64,000 bases of DNA from JBBROS01 sp965199595 (GTDB lineage Bacteria; Pseudomonadota; Alphaproteobacteria; Acetobacterales; Acetobacteraceae), in contig OZ241182.1 in the NCBI GenBank assembly GCA_965199595.1, positions 2,542,001 through 2,606,000 of the forward strand, given 5' to 3'. Position numbers and translations under genes: made by a program. The notes below the pieces were generated by a model. It was not told where the DNA came from, made no database searches, and saw nothing but the letters and a program-made list of their open reading frames with translations. Below, in pieces: positions 17,516 through 24,847 of this stretch (its first letter is position 1; each line of letters begins with the position of its first letter).

Positions 17516-18580
17516 ATGACGCCGGCCGAGGCGCTTCGCCCCCATCGGGAGGCGATGCTGGCCCGCGCCGCCGGCCTGGATGCAGAAGCAGGCTTTCCGC
17601 ACGATGATGTCGCGCTGATGCGTCAGCTCGGCCTGCCCATGCTCCCGCTTCCGAAAGCCGAGGGGGGCCAGGGCCTCGGCACCGAGCCCGGCGCGGCAAC
17701 CGCGATCTTCGACCTGCTGCGCGAACTCGGCCGGGCCAATCTCTCGCTGGGCCGGCTGTTCGAGGCGCACGTGAACGTGGTGCGCCTCGTGGTGCGCTAC
17801 GGTGGCCCGAAGCAGCTCGACCATGTCACCCAGGCGGCGCAAACCGGCGCGCTGTTCGGCCTGTGGGTCACCGACGCGCCTGGCCGGACGCTTCACCGCG
17901 CTGACGCGACCCTCACCGGCGCCAAGGGCCCCGGCTCCGGTGCCGGCCATCTGCGCCACGCCCTCATCACGGTGACGGAGAACGACACCACGCGGATGGC
18001 TCTGATCGCGCTCACCGGCGCAGAGCCGGTGCAGCCGATCGGCACAAGGCTGCTCGGCATGCGCGCCAGCTGCAACGGCACCGTCACCTTCGACGGCACG
18101 CGGCTGCCGGACGAGGCACTGTTCGGCGACGATGGCGATTACCTGCGCGAGCCCGATCTCTCCACCGGCGCCTGGCGCGGCATGGCGGTCGCGCTGGGCG
18201 GCCTCGATGCCCTCGTCGATGCCGTGCGCCACCAGCTTCGCACCCGCGGCCAGGACCAGGCTCCGCTGCAACAGGAACGCTTCGGCCAGATGCTCCTTGC
18301 CCGGGAGACCGCCGTGCTCTGGACCCGGCAGGCCGCGATCTGCGCCGAAACCGGCCTCGCCCCGGTCGCTGACCAGGTCGCCTACATCAACCTCGCCCGC
18401 ATCGCCGTAGAAGCGGCGAGCTTCGAGGTGATGCGCCACGCCCAGCGCGCCCTCGGCCTCGGCGCACTGGTGCGCCCGCATGTGGTCGAGCGCGTGTTGC
18501 GCGACCTCACGACCTACCTCCGCCAGCCCGCCCCGGATGACGTGCTGCTCGAAGCCGCCCGTCACGGACTGGCGCAATGA
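17516..18580 (+). CDS. Acyl-CoA dehydrogenase-like flavoprotein of a PIG-L cluster
   Basis: A 354-residue protein with the acyl-CoA dehydrogenase fold pattern: helical N-terminus, a weak middle domain (LFGLWVTDAPGR in place of the usual ...TEP.sGSD), and a helical C-terminus ending RVLRDLTTYLRQPAPDD. It is shorter than catalytic family members and the usual motifs around the FAD and the catalytic Glu are degenerate, so it may be a diverged oxidase or monooxygenase. It overlaps the PIG-L deacetylase by 4 bases (ATGA). Similar acyl-CoA dehydrogenase, PIG-L and glycosyltransferase groupings occur in other alphaproteobacteria, so a role in modifying a glycan or lipid is inferred. Confidence 0.75.
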   Translation: MTPAEALRPHREAMLARAAGLDAEAGFPHDDVALMRQLGLPMLPLPKAEGGQGLGTEPGAATAIFDLLRELGRANLSLGRLFEAHVNVVRLVVRYGGPKQLDHVTQAAQTGALFGLWVTDAPGRTLHRADATLTGAKGPGSGAGHLRHALITVTENDTTRMALIALTGAEPVQPIGTRLLGMRASCNGTVTFDGTRLPDEALFGDDGDYLREPDLSTGAWRGMAVALGGLDALVDAVRHQLRTRGQDQAPLQQERFGQMLLARETAVLWTRQAAICAETGLAPVADQVAYINLARIAVEAASFEVMRHAQRALGLGALVRPHVVERVLRDLTTYLRQPAPDDVLLEAARHGLAQ

Positions 18581-19317
18581 TCCGCGCCGCCGAGGCCCAT
18601 GCCGCCATGGAGCGCCTGCCGCTCGCGCCCCTGTCCGACCTGCTGGCCGCCGGGCCGCTGCTGATCCTCGCGCCGCACCCCGATGATGAGAGCCTGGGCT
18701 GCGGCGGGCTGATCGCGGCGGCGGTGCAGGCCGGGTCACCCCCTTTCGTGCTGATCCTGACCGACGGCACCGGCTCCCATCCCAACAGCCGCGCCTATCC
18801 GGCACGCAAGCTGCGCACGCTCCGGGAGCGGGAGGCGATGGACGCCGTCGGCATCCTGGGCCTCACGCCGGACCGGCTTGGCTTCCTTGGTCTGCAGGAC
18901 ACACGAAGTCCTGTCGATGGCCCGGCCTTCGATGCCGCGGTCACCGCCGTCGCCGCCCTTGCCATGCGGATCGGCACAGCCACGGTGCTGTCCACCTGGG
19001 CGCATGACCCGCATTGCGACCACGAGTCAGCCCATCTGATTGCAGCCGGCGCGGCGCACGAGGCCACTCTGACGCACCTGTCCTATCCTGTCTGGGGCTG
19101 GACATTGCCGGCGGAGCAGATGCTGCGCACCACCGCGCCCAAGGGCTTCCGGCTGGATATCACCGCCCAGCTGCCTCGCAAGCGCCAGGCAATCGCCGCC
19201 CACAAGTCTCAGTACGCCGGCCTGATCACGGATGATCCGGCAGGCTTTGTGCTGCCAAAAGGTCTGCTGGACGTGTTCGATCGGCCGTACGAGACGATCC
19301 TGCGCCAGCCGGGCTGA
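18577..19317 (+). CDS. PIG-L family deacetylase
   Basis: A 246-residue zinc-dependent deacetylase of the LmbE/PIG-L family, which removes N-acetyl groups from GlcNAc-containing lipids or small thiol precursors. The metal-binding motif APHPDDESLGCGG is at residues 32-44 and the second site HDPHCDHESAH near 138-148; both are intact. No signal peptide is seen, so it is cytoplasmic. It is translationally coupled to the preceding gene and its last 92 bases are overlapped by the convergent glycosyltransferase gene. The natural substrate is not known. Confidence 0.9.
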   Translation: MIRAAEAHAAMERLPLAPLSDLLAAGPLLILAPHPDDESLGCGGLIAAAVQAGSPPFVLILTDGTGSHPNSRAYPARKLRTLREREAMDAVGILGLTPDRLGFLGLQDTRSPVDGPAFDAAVTAVAALAMRIGTATVLSTWAHDPHCDHESAHLIAAGAAHEATLTHLSYPVWGWTLPAEQMLRTTAPKGFRLDITAQLPRKRQAIAAHKSQYAGLITDDPAGFVLPKGLLDVFDRPYETILRQPG

Positions 19318-20365
19318 CGGCCGCCGGGCGCAACGCATCGCGCAACGCCACAGCCATCGCCGTCTCCGTCAGGCAGTCGCCCACCGGAACGCGCGTCATC
19401 GGCATCGCCACCTCGAACCCCTCCCATATGGCGCCGAAGCTGTCGCCCCCGATGTCTTCCAATCCCCATTCGGCAGCAAGCGCCCGCAGTGCCGCCGGGC
19501 CCGACCGCCAGGCGCGGCGAACCTGGTGCCGCAGCCGCAAGCGCCGCACCCGGTCATGCACCGGCTCCAGCGCCTCATCCAGCATCGTCTCCGGCGCCAC
19601 CAGGCGGCGCCGTATCGTATCCGCCATGCCGCCCTCGGCCCGGCCCAGGATCCGCCCCGAAACCACGACCCGGACCTCCGGTGCATGCCGGATTCGCGCA
19701 TCGATCCGCCGCAGCGCATGGTGGAACGCGCGGTCCTCCCCGAGTGCGACCCCAGGGATGCCGCCGACCCGGCGAAACGCCGCCCGCGACACCGCGATGC
19801 TTGCGCCGGAATGCTCGGTGTGGCGCGGCCAGGGATCATCGGCGTCGGGGTCGATCAGGCTGGCAATCTCGTCCAGCAGCGCGGCCAGCGCACATTCCTC
19901 GGCATCCGCCTGGTGCAAGGCGGGTGGGATCCGGGCCGCCTCGACCGGGTCGATCTCGGCGCGGCCGAACACCGCATCGATCCCGTGGCGCAGGTGAAAC
20001 AGGTTGCCCGCGAGCCAGTCCGGCAAGGCCCGGCCATCCGCATCCGTCGTCAGCAGCGGCGCGCCCGCAGGCGCGAGGGCATCCGCACGCTGCATCGCCA
20101 GGCGGCGTGCCTGCCCGGCATTGGCCAGCCCGGCCTCGAACACATGCTCTACCGCGATCACCGGACAGGCCAAGGAGGGCGCACACTCGGCCACCGCCTG
20201 CATCGTCCCATCGTTCGTGTTGTTGACCAGCAGCACGACCCCCGGTGCCCCACCCTCCTGCGCCGAGAGCGCATTCAGGCAGTCGACGATCCGCTCCACC
20301 TCATCGCGAACCGGGATCGCCACCACGGCGGGAATGTCACGGAACGAATCTGGCGTGTGCTGCAT
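19226..20365 (-). CDS. Glycosyltransferase family 2-like protein
   Basis: A 379-residue GT-A fold glycosyltransferase. Seen: N-terminal VVAIPVRDEVERIVDCLNAL (the nucleotide-sugar half), a DxD-like TTDADG at about 106-111, and LGEDRAFHHAL near 220, the acidic acceptor-site motif of family 2. The C-terminal 100 residues are not typical and end in a Pro/Ala/Arg-rich tail. The tail is encoded opposite the end of the PIG-L gene (92-base convergent overlap). No membrane anchor is evident. Context suggests it acts on the same glycoconjugate as the PIG-L deacetylase. Confidence 0.82.
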   Translation of the reverse strand: MQHTPDSFRDIPAVVAIPVRDEVERIVDCLNALSAQEGGAPGVVLLVNNTNDGTMQAVAECAPSLACPVIAVEHVFEAGLANAGQARRLAMQRADALAPAGAPLLTTDADGRALPDWLAGNLFHLRHGIDAVFGRAEIDPVEAARIPPALHQADAEECALAALLDEIASLIDPDADDPWPRHTEHSGASIAVSRAAFRRVGGIPGVALGEDRAFHHALRRIDARIRHAPEVRVVVSGRILGRAEGGMADTIRRRLVAPETMLDEALEPVHDRVRRLRLRHQVRRAWRSGPAALRALAAEWGLEDIGGDSFGAIWEGFEVAMPMTRVPVGDCLTETAMAVALRDALRPAAVSPAGAGSSRTADRTRPADLLAAQSLPDHP

Positions 20366-20425
20366 CGACGTGGAACGACCAGTCTCGCCGCCGGTTCCCA
20401 GCCCGAATATGGATGCCGGTACGCC

Positions 20426-21433
20426 CTAGAAACGGACCGACGCGGCCAGCGAACCGAAGCTGAACAGCCCGGCCTTCTGCCCATTGAACGACTGGGTCTG
20501 CCAGGTCTGCGTATAGCTGACACGGACGCCGCCGAACATCATCGCGAGGCCGCCCTGGAACTCGCCCAGGAACGCCTTCTTGGTCACATGCGGGCTGTTG
20601 CTGCGGAAGGTGCTGCCGTCGAGGAACGCGTCACGGGCGATCGCCTGGCCGTCCGCACCGGCGAAGATGTACCAGGCGAAGGGCCGGGTCGGGGTGTAGG
20701 GGTCGTTGCCGCTCAGGCCCGGGCGAATGCGCGGCGCGCCGAAATCGCTGGCGAGCCCCTGACCCAGGCGGATGCTTGCGCCGGCCTGCACATAGTCGCG
20801 CACGGTGCCCACGCCGGCGGTGAGCGCCGGCAGGGTATCGACCTCCAGGCCGCCGAACTGCCGCACCGGGATGCGCCAGGTGCGCTCAGCCAGGAGCTCG
20901 AGAGCCGGCTCGTCCTTCAGTTGATGCGACCAGCCCTTGTTCTCGGTATCGCCGATCAGGTCGTGAAAGCCGTTCTGCACCTGGCGGCCCAAGGCCGATG
21001 GCCCGATCACGCCGATGCTGACGCCGAACAGGCTGCGCGCCTCGTCCGTATCATGGATCAGCGCGGCACTGGCGCGGAGGTAGCCGGCATAGGGACGGTC
21101 ACGCGGGTCGGGCGGATTGATCTGCGTGTTGCGGGGCGTGAAGATGGACTGGCTGATGTCGATGCTGACCCGCTGCACGCCGTCGCCCCAGACGGAGCGC
21201 CCGAGCGTCGCCAGGAACGCGGGCACGGCGGTGGTCGGCGTGACGTATCCAAGGCGCAGACCGGAGGTGTAGTACTGGTCGGACGTGCCTTTCAGCGTGG
21301 ACACGGCATCGTTCTCGACCTGGAGCGTCAGGATGCCGAGCGGATCCTGCGGCGGCTCCGCACGGGCTGGCAGCGTGAACAGCAGCCCCACACCAAGCCC
21401 GGCCAAGATAGTCGTCGCGTTGCGCCTGGACAT
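20426..21433 (-). CDS. Lipid A deacylase LpxR family protein
   Basis: A 335-residue outer-membrane beta-barrel protein of the LpxR (DUF2219) family, which removes the 3'-linked acyloxyacyl group of lipid A. A signal peptide covers the first 30 residues (LPARAEPPQ). Motifs: LQVENDAVS (catalytic Asn-Asp region), YYTSGLRLGY, QSIFTP, DRPYAGYL, NGFHDLIG (His) and GWSHQLKDEPAL. The last residue is Phe (ASVRF), as expected for barrel assembly. I chose ATG 21433, which has GAGG just upstream; longer in-frame starts run through the leader and into tRNA-Ser. Confidence 0.85.
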   Translation of the reverse strand: MSRRNATTILAGLGVGLLFTLPARAEPPQDPLGILTLQVENDAVSTLKGTSDQYYTSGLRLGYVTPTTAVPAFLATLGRSVWGDGVQRVSIDISQSIFTPRNTQINPPDPRDRPYAGYLRASAALIHDTDEARSLFGVSIGVIGPSALGRQVQNGFHDLIGDTENKGWSHQLKDEPALELLAERTWRIPVRQFGGLEVDTLPALTAGVGTVRDYVQAGASIRLGQGLASDFGAPRIRPGLSGNDPYTPTRPFAWYIFAGADGQAIARDAFLDGSTFRSNSPHVTKKAFLGEFQGGLAMMFGGVRVSYTQTWQTQSFNGQKAGLFSFGSLAASVRF

Positions 21434-21565
21434 GCCGCCTCGATCTCCCGTCAGCGGTCCCATACCGGAATCGTGAGGCGCATGAAACCCTCGATCATCT
21501 TTCTGGGCCGCTTGAGGGAATGCGGCCGAGCCGCTACATGGGCCACGCCGCGTTGAGCACGCCGT

Positions 21566-21655
21566 GGATGGGTGGCCGAGTGGTTGAAGGCAGCGGTCTT
21601 GAAAACCGCCGAGCGTGCAAGCGTTCCGTGGGTTCGAATCCCACCCCATCCGCCA
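21566..21655 (+). tRNA. tRNA-Ser (anticodon TGA)
   Basis: A 90-base class II tRNA with a long variable arm and encoded CCA. The acceptor stem GGATGGG pairs with CCCATCC, the D arm reads GGCCGAGTGGTTGAAGGC, the anticodon stem-loop is GCGGT-CTTGAAA-ACCGC (anticodon TGA), and the T arm GTGGGTTCGAATCCCAC is perfect. The long variable arm (about 18 bases) is typical of Ser tRNAs. Confidence 0.97.
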
Positions 21656-21658
21656 ACG

Positions 21659-21675
21659 CGCCCCTGAACGGGGCG
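21659..21675 (+). terminator. Terminator-like hairpin after tRNA-Ser
   Basis: CGCCCC at 21659-21664 pairs with GGGGCG at 21670-21675 around a 5-base loop, starting 4 bases after the tRNA 3' end. There is no T run, so it is a weak intrinsic terminator candidate or a processing structure. Confidence 0.4.
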
Positions 21676-21693
21676 GTCGGCGGTCCGAGTGGT

Positions 21694-21852
21694 CTAGCCC
21701 AGGATGTCACGCACCATGGCGCGGATCTCTTCGGCGGAGAGGTTCATCGGCACGATCTGAAAAAGCGGCCGAGCCTCGGTGGACAGTGGATTTTGCAGAA
21801 GCGAAGGCGGAAGCAGACCGTTGACGGACTGCTGGTAATACTCTGGAAGCAT
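21694..21852 (-). CDS. Small hypothetical protein, 52 residues
   Basis: A short frame reading MLPEYYQQSVNGLLPP at its start and PMNLSAEEIRAMVRDILG at its end. It begins at ATG 21852 with AGTGAG a few bases upstream and stops at TAG 21694-21696. The C-terminal half looks like an amphipathic helix. No membrane segment, signal peptide or known motif is visible. I believe it is coding because the residues are well mixed and unlike the Arg/Ala-rich shadow frames of this genome. It lies between tRNA-Ser and another small unknown gene on the same strand. Function unknown. Confidence 0.5.
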   Translation of the reverse strand: MLPEYYQQSVNGLLPPSLLQNPLSTEARPLFQIVPMNLSAEEIRAMVRDILG

Positions 21853-21965
21853 GAACTCACTTTGATGTGGATTGGTTCAGGCCCGATATTGTCAGGCCAG
21901 CGTCCACAGGGACGCGTGTCGATCAGGATTAGACCGACGAGAACAGATATAGCACGCCGCACAGC

Positions 21966-22244
21966 CTACTTCAAGGACTGCGGAACGGGCGCTCCTTGTA
22001 AAGGCAAGGATGCAAGCTGAAACGCCTGGGTGGCGTCTTCCGCCGCACTCATCGCCGCAGTCGCGTTCACCGCAATGCCGTGCATGCAACGCCCGGACCC
22101 GTCATTGATCCAGACCAGCCAGTCCCACCCGCCATCCGGCAGCGCCTCGACCACCAGGAACCACCGCGCGCCCAGCAACGGCTCCCCCGTCGAAGCCCGC
22201 AGCAGCCCGGAGATGTCGGATTTCCAGGCAAGCATGTTCGGCAT
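21966..22244 (-). CDS. Hypothetical protein, 92 residues
   Basis: A small soluble protein with a good ribosome-binding site (GGAGGAG, about 6 bases before ATG 22244). The sequence contains LLGARWFLVVEALPDGGWDWLVWINDG, rich in Trp and with a beta-strand pattern, and an Ala-rich helical segment (ATAAMSAAEDATQAF). No signal peptide or membrane segment is seen. I do not recognise a family. It is transcribed toward the 52-residue frame and away from the DsbA-like gene. Confidence 0.7.
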   Translation of the reverse strand: MPNMLAWKSDISGLLRASTGEPLLGARWFLVVEALPDGGWDWLVWINDGSGRCMHGIAVNATAAMSAAEDATQAFQLASLPLQGAPVPQSLK

Positions 22245-22353
22245 CAGGCTCTCCTCCAGCCCCTAACGGCACGTCCGCCCAAATGGATGCAGAGACAAAC
22301 GTCCAACACGAAATCTTGGTGACGCTGTGGAGCCGGGGCTTTAAGGTCTGCCC

Positions 22354-23022
22354 GTGAATATCGTCGCCCCGCCGAAGGCCAGACTGCTGATCGAGGTCGT
22401 GCACGATCTCGTCTGCCCCTGGTGCTATCTCGGCGTCCGGCGGCTGTTCCGCACCATGCGCCGCCGCCCCGACCTGCTGTTCGAGCTCTGCTGGCGGCCG
22501 TTCCTGCTCAATCCCGACATGCCGCGCGCCGGCATGGCCCGCAACGATTACGTGATCCGCAAGTTCGGCGGCGAGGACCGCGCGCGCCGCCTCTATGCCT
22601 CCATCACCGAGATCGGCAGCGCCGAGGGCGTCGAGTTCCGTTTCGACCGCATCCGCCGCACCCCGAGCAGCGTGGACGCGCACCGCCTGGTGCGTTGGGC
22701 CGCGCCGTATGGCCGCAGCAGCGAGATGGCCGAGGCACTGTTCGCCGCCCACTTCGCCGACGGCCATGACATCGGCGACATCAACGTGTTGCGCGCCATC
22801 GCCGCCAGCACCGGGCTGGACCCTGTGGCCGCCACCCGGTTCCTGCGCAGCGACGAGGATGTCGATGCCGTCCACGCGGACAACCTCCGTGCACACCGCC
22901 TGGGCATCAACGGCGTTCCCTGCTTCGTAGTCGCCGGGCGCCATGCCGTCGCTGGCGCGCAGGAGCCGGAGGTGATCGAGCGTCTGCTGGATGTTGCCGC
23001 CATCGATGCCGCCCACCCTTAA
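22354..23022 (+). CDS. DsbA family oxidoreductase (FrnE-like)
   Basis: A 222-residue thioredoxin-fold protein with the active-site motif CPWC at about residues 21-24 (VVHDLVCPWCYLGVRR). The C-terminal LGINGVPCFVVAGRHAVAGAQ with the cis-Pro segment GVPCF is typical of the FrnE/2-hydroxychromene-2-carboxylate isomerase-like branch. There is no signal peptide, so it is likely cytoplasmic and not a periplasmic disulphide catalyst. GTG 22354 is used as the start. The next gene follows 25 bases downstream. Confidence 0.88.
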   Translation: MNIVAPPKARLLIEVVHDLVCPWCYLGVRRLFRTMRRRPDLLFELCWRPFLLNPDMPRAGMARNDYVIRKFGGEDRARRLYASITEIGSAEGVEFRFDRIRRTPSSVDAHRLVRWAAPYGRSSEMAEALFAAHFADGHDIGDINVLRAIAASTGLDPVAATRFLRSDEDVDAVHADNLRAHRLGINGVPCFVVAGRHAVAGAQEPEVIERLLDVAAIDAAHP

Positions 23023-23047
23023 TTCCACAGCCGCGAGAAACGTTCCA

Positions 23048-24805
23048 ATGACCAGCCGCCTTCACACCGCTATCACCGCAAGCGCCACGGCCCTGGCGCT
23101 CTCGGCCGCAGGCCCGGTTCATGCACAGAACGCCACGCCGGACCAGGCCGCCGCCCTCAAGGCGCAGATCACCGGGTGGCTGGCCGGCACGGCGCCCGCC
23201 CTTGCCGCCGGGCCAGGCCCCGTCCTCGTGACTCCGGCCGGCGACCATCTCGACGTCAGCGTGCCCATGCGCCTGTCCGGCCCTCTCCGCGGCGAGGTGC
23301 AGCTCAACGCCACGGCCCGGACGCACGACGGCATCTGGACCGTCACCGGCATCAGGAACAAGCTGCCCGCGACGTTCACGTTCGACATGCCGGTGCCCAA
23401 GGGGGAAGGCAAGCCCGGCCGCGCACGCACCACCCCCGTCGTCTACACGGTGAATGCGCAGGACCAGGACGGCCGGATCGACTTCGACCCGAGCTTTGCC
23501 ACGCCATCGACCTGGTCCAGCACCATGAAGAACTTCACCATGCTGACCGAAGGCGCCGGGGTCAGCCGCGCGAGCACGTTCGCGGAAATGAGCAGCACCA
23601 GCAGCCTGATCCCGAACGGCACGGACCGTGCTGACTTCAAGTCCGAGGCGACCGGGTCCGGCTACACGCTCGTCAGCAAGGCGGATCCGGACCTGCCGGC
23701 CTTCACGTTCTCGGCGGCCGGCATCCATGCCGCGGCGACCGCCATGGGCGTGAAGCGCGACCAGGCCGGCAACCTGTTCATGGCCCTCTACGAGATCGGC
23801 AACCTCCACGCTCAGAACAAGGCCGGCGCCCAGGCCGCGCAAGCGGGCGTGCCACCCGCTCTTCTGGCCAAGGCATTGGCGGCCTTGCAGGATTTCGGCT
23901 CCGACATGAGACTCCAGGAGACGCTCGACACCATCACGGTGGACGTCATCGGCAAGACGTTCAAGCTGGACAAGATGAACTTCGCCGTCGGCGGCAAGTC
24001 GGACCAGGGACTGCTGCGCAGCGACCTCGAACTCGGCTATGCCGGCCTCAAGGTCCCGGATTTCGGAATGGACGGCCTGGAGGGCCTGGTGCCGACCGGC
24101 ATCACGATCAACCCCTACATCACCGGCGTCACCACGGCGGACCTGGTGCGGGTGGTGACCGCGTTGAACGAAAAGAAGGACCCGTCACCGGCCGACATGG
24201 CGGCGTTGTTCAGCCATGGTGGCGTGGTGACGGGGCTGGACCAGCTGTCCATCAACATCGCGGGCACAAGCTTCACGGGCCAGGGCAAGCTGACGATGAC
24301 CAGCCCCACCGCGATGACCGGCACAGCCCAGCTGGTCGCGGAAAACTACGACACCATGGTGCAGAAGGTCAGCACCTTCCCGATGGCGGCGCAGGCCATG
24401 CCGGTGCTGATCTTCCTGAAGGGCATCGGCAAGGCCGATGGCGACAAGCTGGTCTGGAACATCACCTATCAGGACGGCAAGGCATTGATCAACAACATCG
24501 ACGTCCGCTCCATGCTGGGTGCCGCGGGCGGAGCCGACACCGATGAGCCGGCCCAGCCCGTCCCCGCCCAGCCAACCCCGGCCCAGCCCACGCCCCGCCG
24601 GCCCAACACGCGCACCCCAGGCCAGTCCGGCGCTGCGCCGGGTCGGCCGGCACCCACCGTGACGGGCCGGGTCAACCCTGCCCCGACCGGAAAGGCCCCG
24701 ATGGCCGGAACCAAGGATGATGACGACGACACCGTCGTTGTGGTCCCCAGCACTCCGGCCCAGGGCAACCCCAAGGCTGCTCCCCGGGGCGTCCACAGCC
24801 GCTGA
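23048..24805 (+). CDS. Secreted protein of unknown function with Pro-rich acidic tail
   Basis: A 585-residue protein with a clear signal peptide (residues 1-27, ending AGPVHAQN). The body (about 30-480) alternates strand-like segments such as TFTFDMPVPKG, IDFDPSFATPSTW and LVWNITYQDGKALINNIDV, which recalls periplasmic DUF945/DUF2125-type proteins, though I cannot confirm a family. The C-terminal 90 residues are low complexity: PAQPTP repeats, Pro/Gly/Arg-rich stretches and a run of five Asp. Probably periplasmic or surface-associated. ATG 23048 is chosen because it begins the signal peptide. Function unknown. Confidence 0.7.
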   Translation: MTSRLHTAITASATALALSAAGPVHAQNATPDQAAALKAQITGWLAGTAPALAAGPGPVLVTPAGDHLDVSVPMRLSGPLRGEVQLNATARTHDGIWTVTGIRNKLPATFTFDMPVPKGEGKPGRARTTPVVYTVNAQDQDGRIDFDPSFATPSTWSSTMKNFTMLTEGAGVSRASTFAEMSSTSSLIPNGTDRADFKSEATGSGYTLVSKADPDLPAFTFSAAGIHAAATAMGVKRDQAGNLFMALYEIGNLHAQNKAGAQAAQAGVPPALLAKALAALQDFGSDMRLQETLDTITVDVIGKTFKLDKMNFAVGGKSDQGLLRSDLELGYAGLKVPDFGMDGLEGLVPTGITINPYITGVTTADLVRVVTALNEKKDPSPADMAALFSHGGVVTGLDQLSINIAGTSFTGQGKLTMTSPTAMTGTAQLVAENYDTMVQKVSTFPMAAQAMPVLIFLKGIGKADGDKLVWNITYQDGKALINNIDVRSMLGAAGGADTDEPAQPVPAQPTPAQPTPRRPNTRTPGQSGAAPGRPAPTVTGRVNPAPTGKAPMAGTKDDDDDTVVVVPSTPAQGNPKAAPRGVHSR

Positions 24806-24813
24806 CTGGATCC

Positions 24814-24836
24814 TGGGCGGCTGTCACAGCCGCCCA
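24814..24836. terminator. Bidirectional terminator-like hairpin
   Basis: A perfect 10-base stem (TGGGCGGCTG with CAGCCGCCCA) and a 3-base loop fill the 42-base gap between the convergent secreted-protein gene and mfd. It lacks a T tract on either strand. Its position suggests it blocks read-through both ways. Confidence 0.55.
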
Positions 24837-24847
24837 ACCGAGCCGTA

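Noticed and set aside
21434..21649. Extended N-terminus for the LpxR-like protein
   Set aside because: The extension runs into tRNA-Ser. A signal peptide begins at the ATG at 21433.
21656..21700. tRNA-Ser as an integration site (attachment repeat)
   Set aside because: No copy of the tRNA 3' end was noticed downstream, and no integrase gene is nearby.
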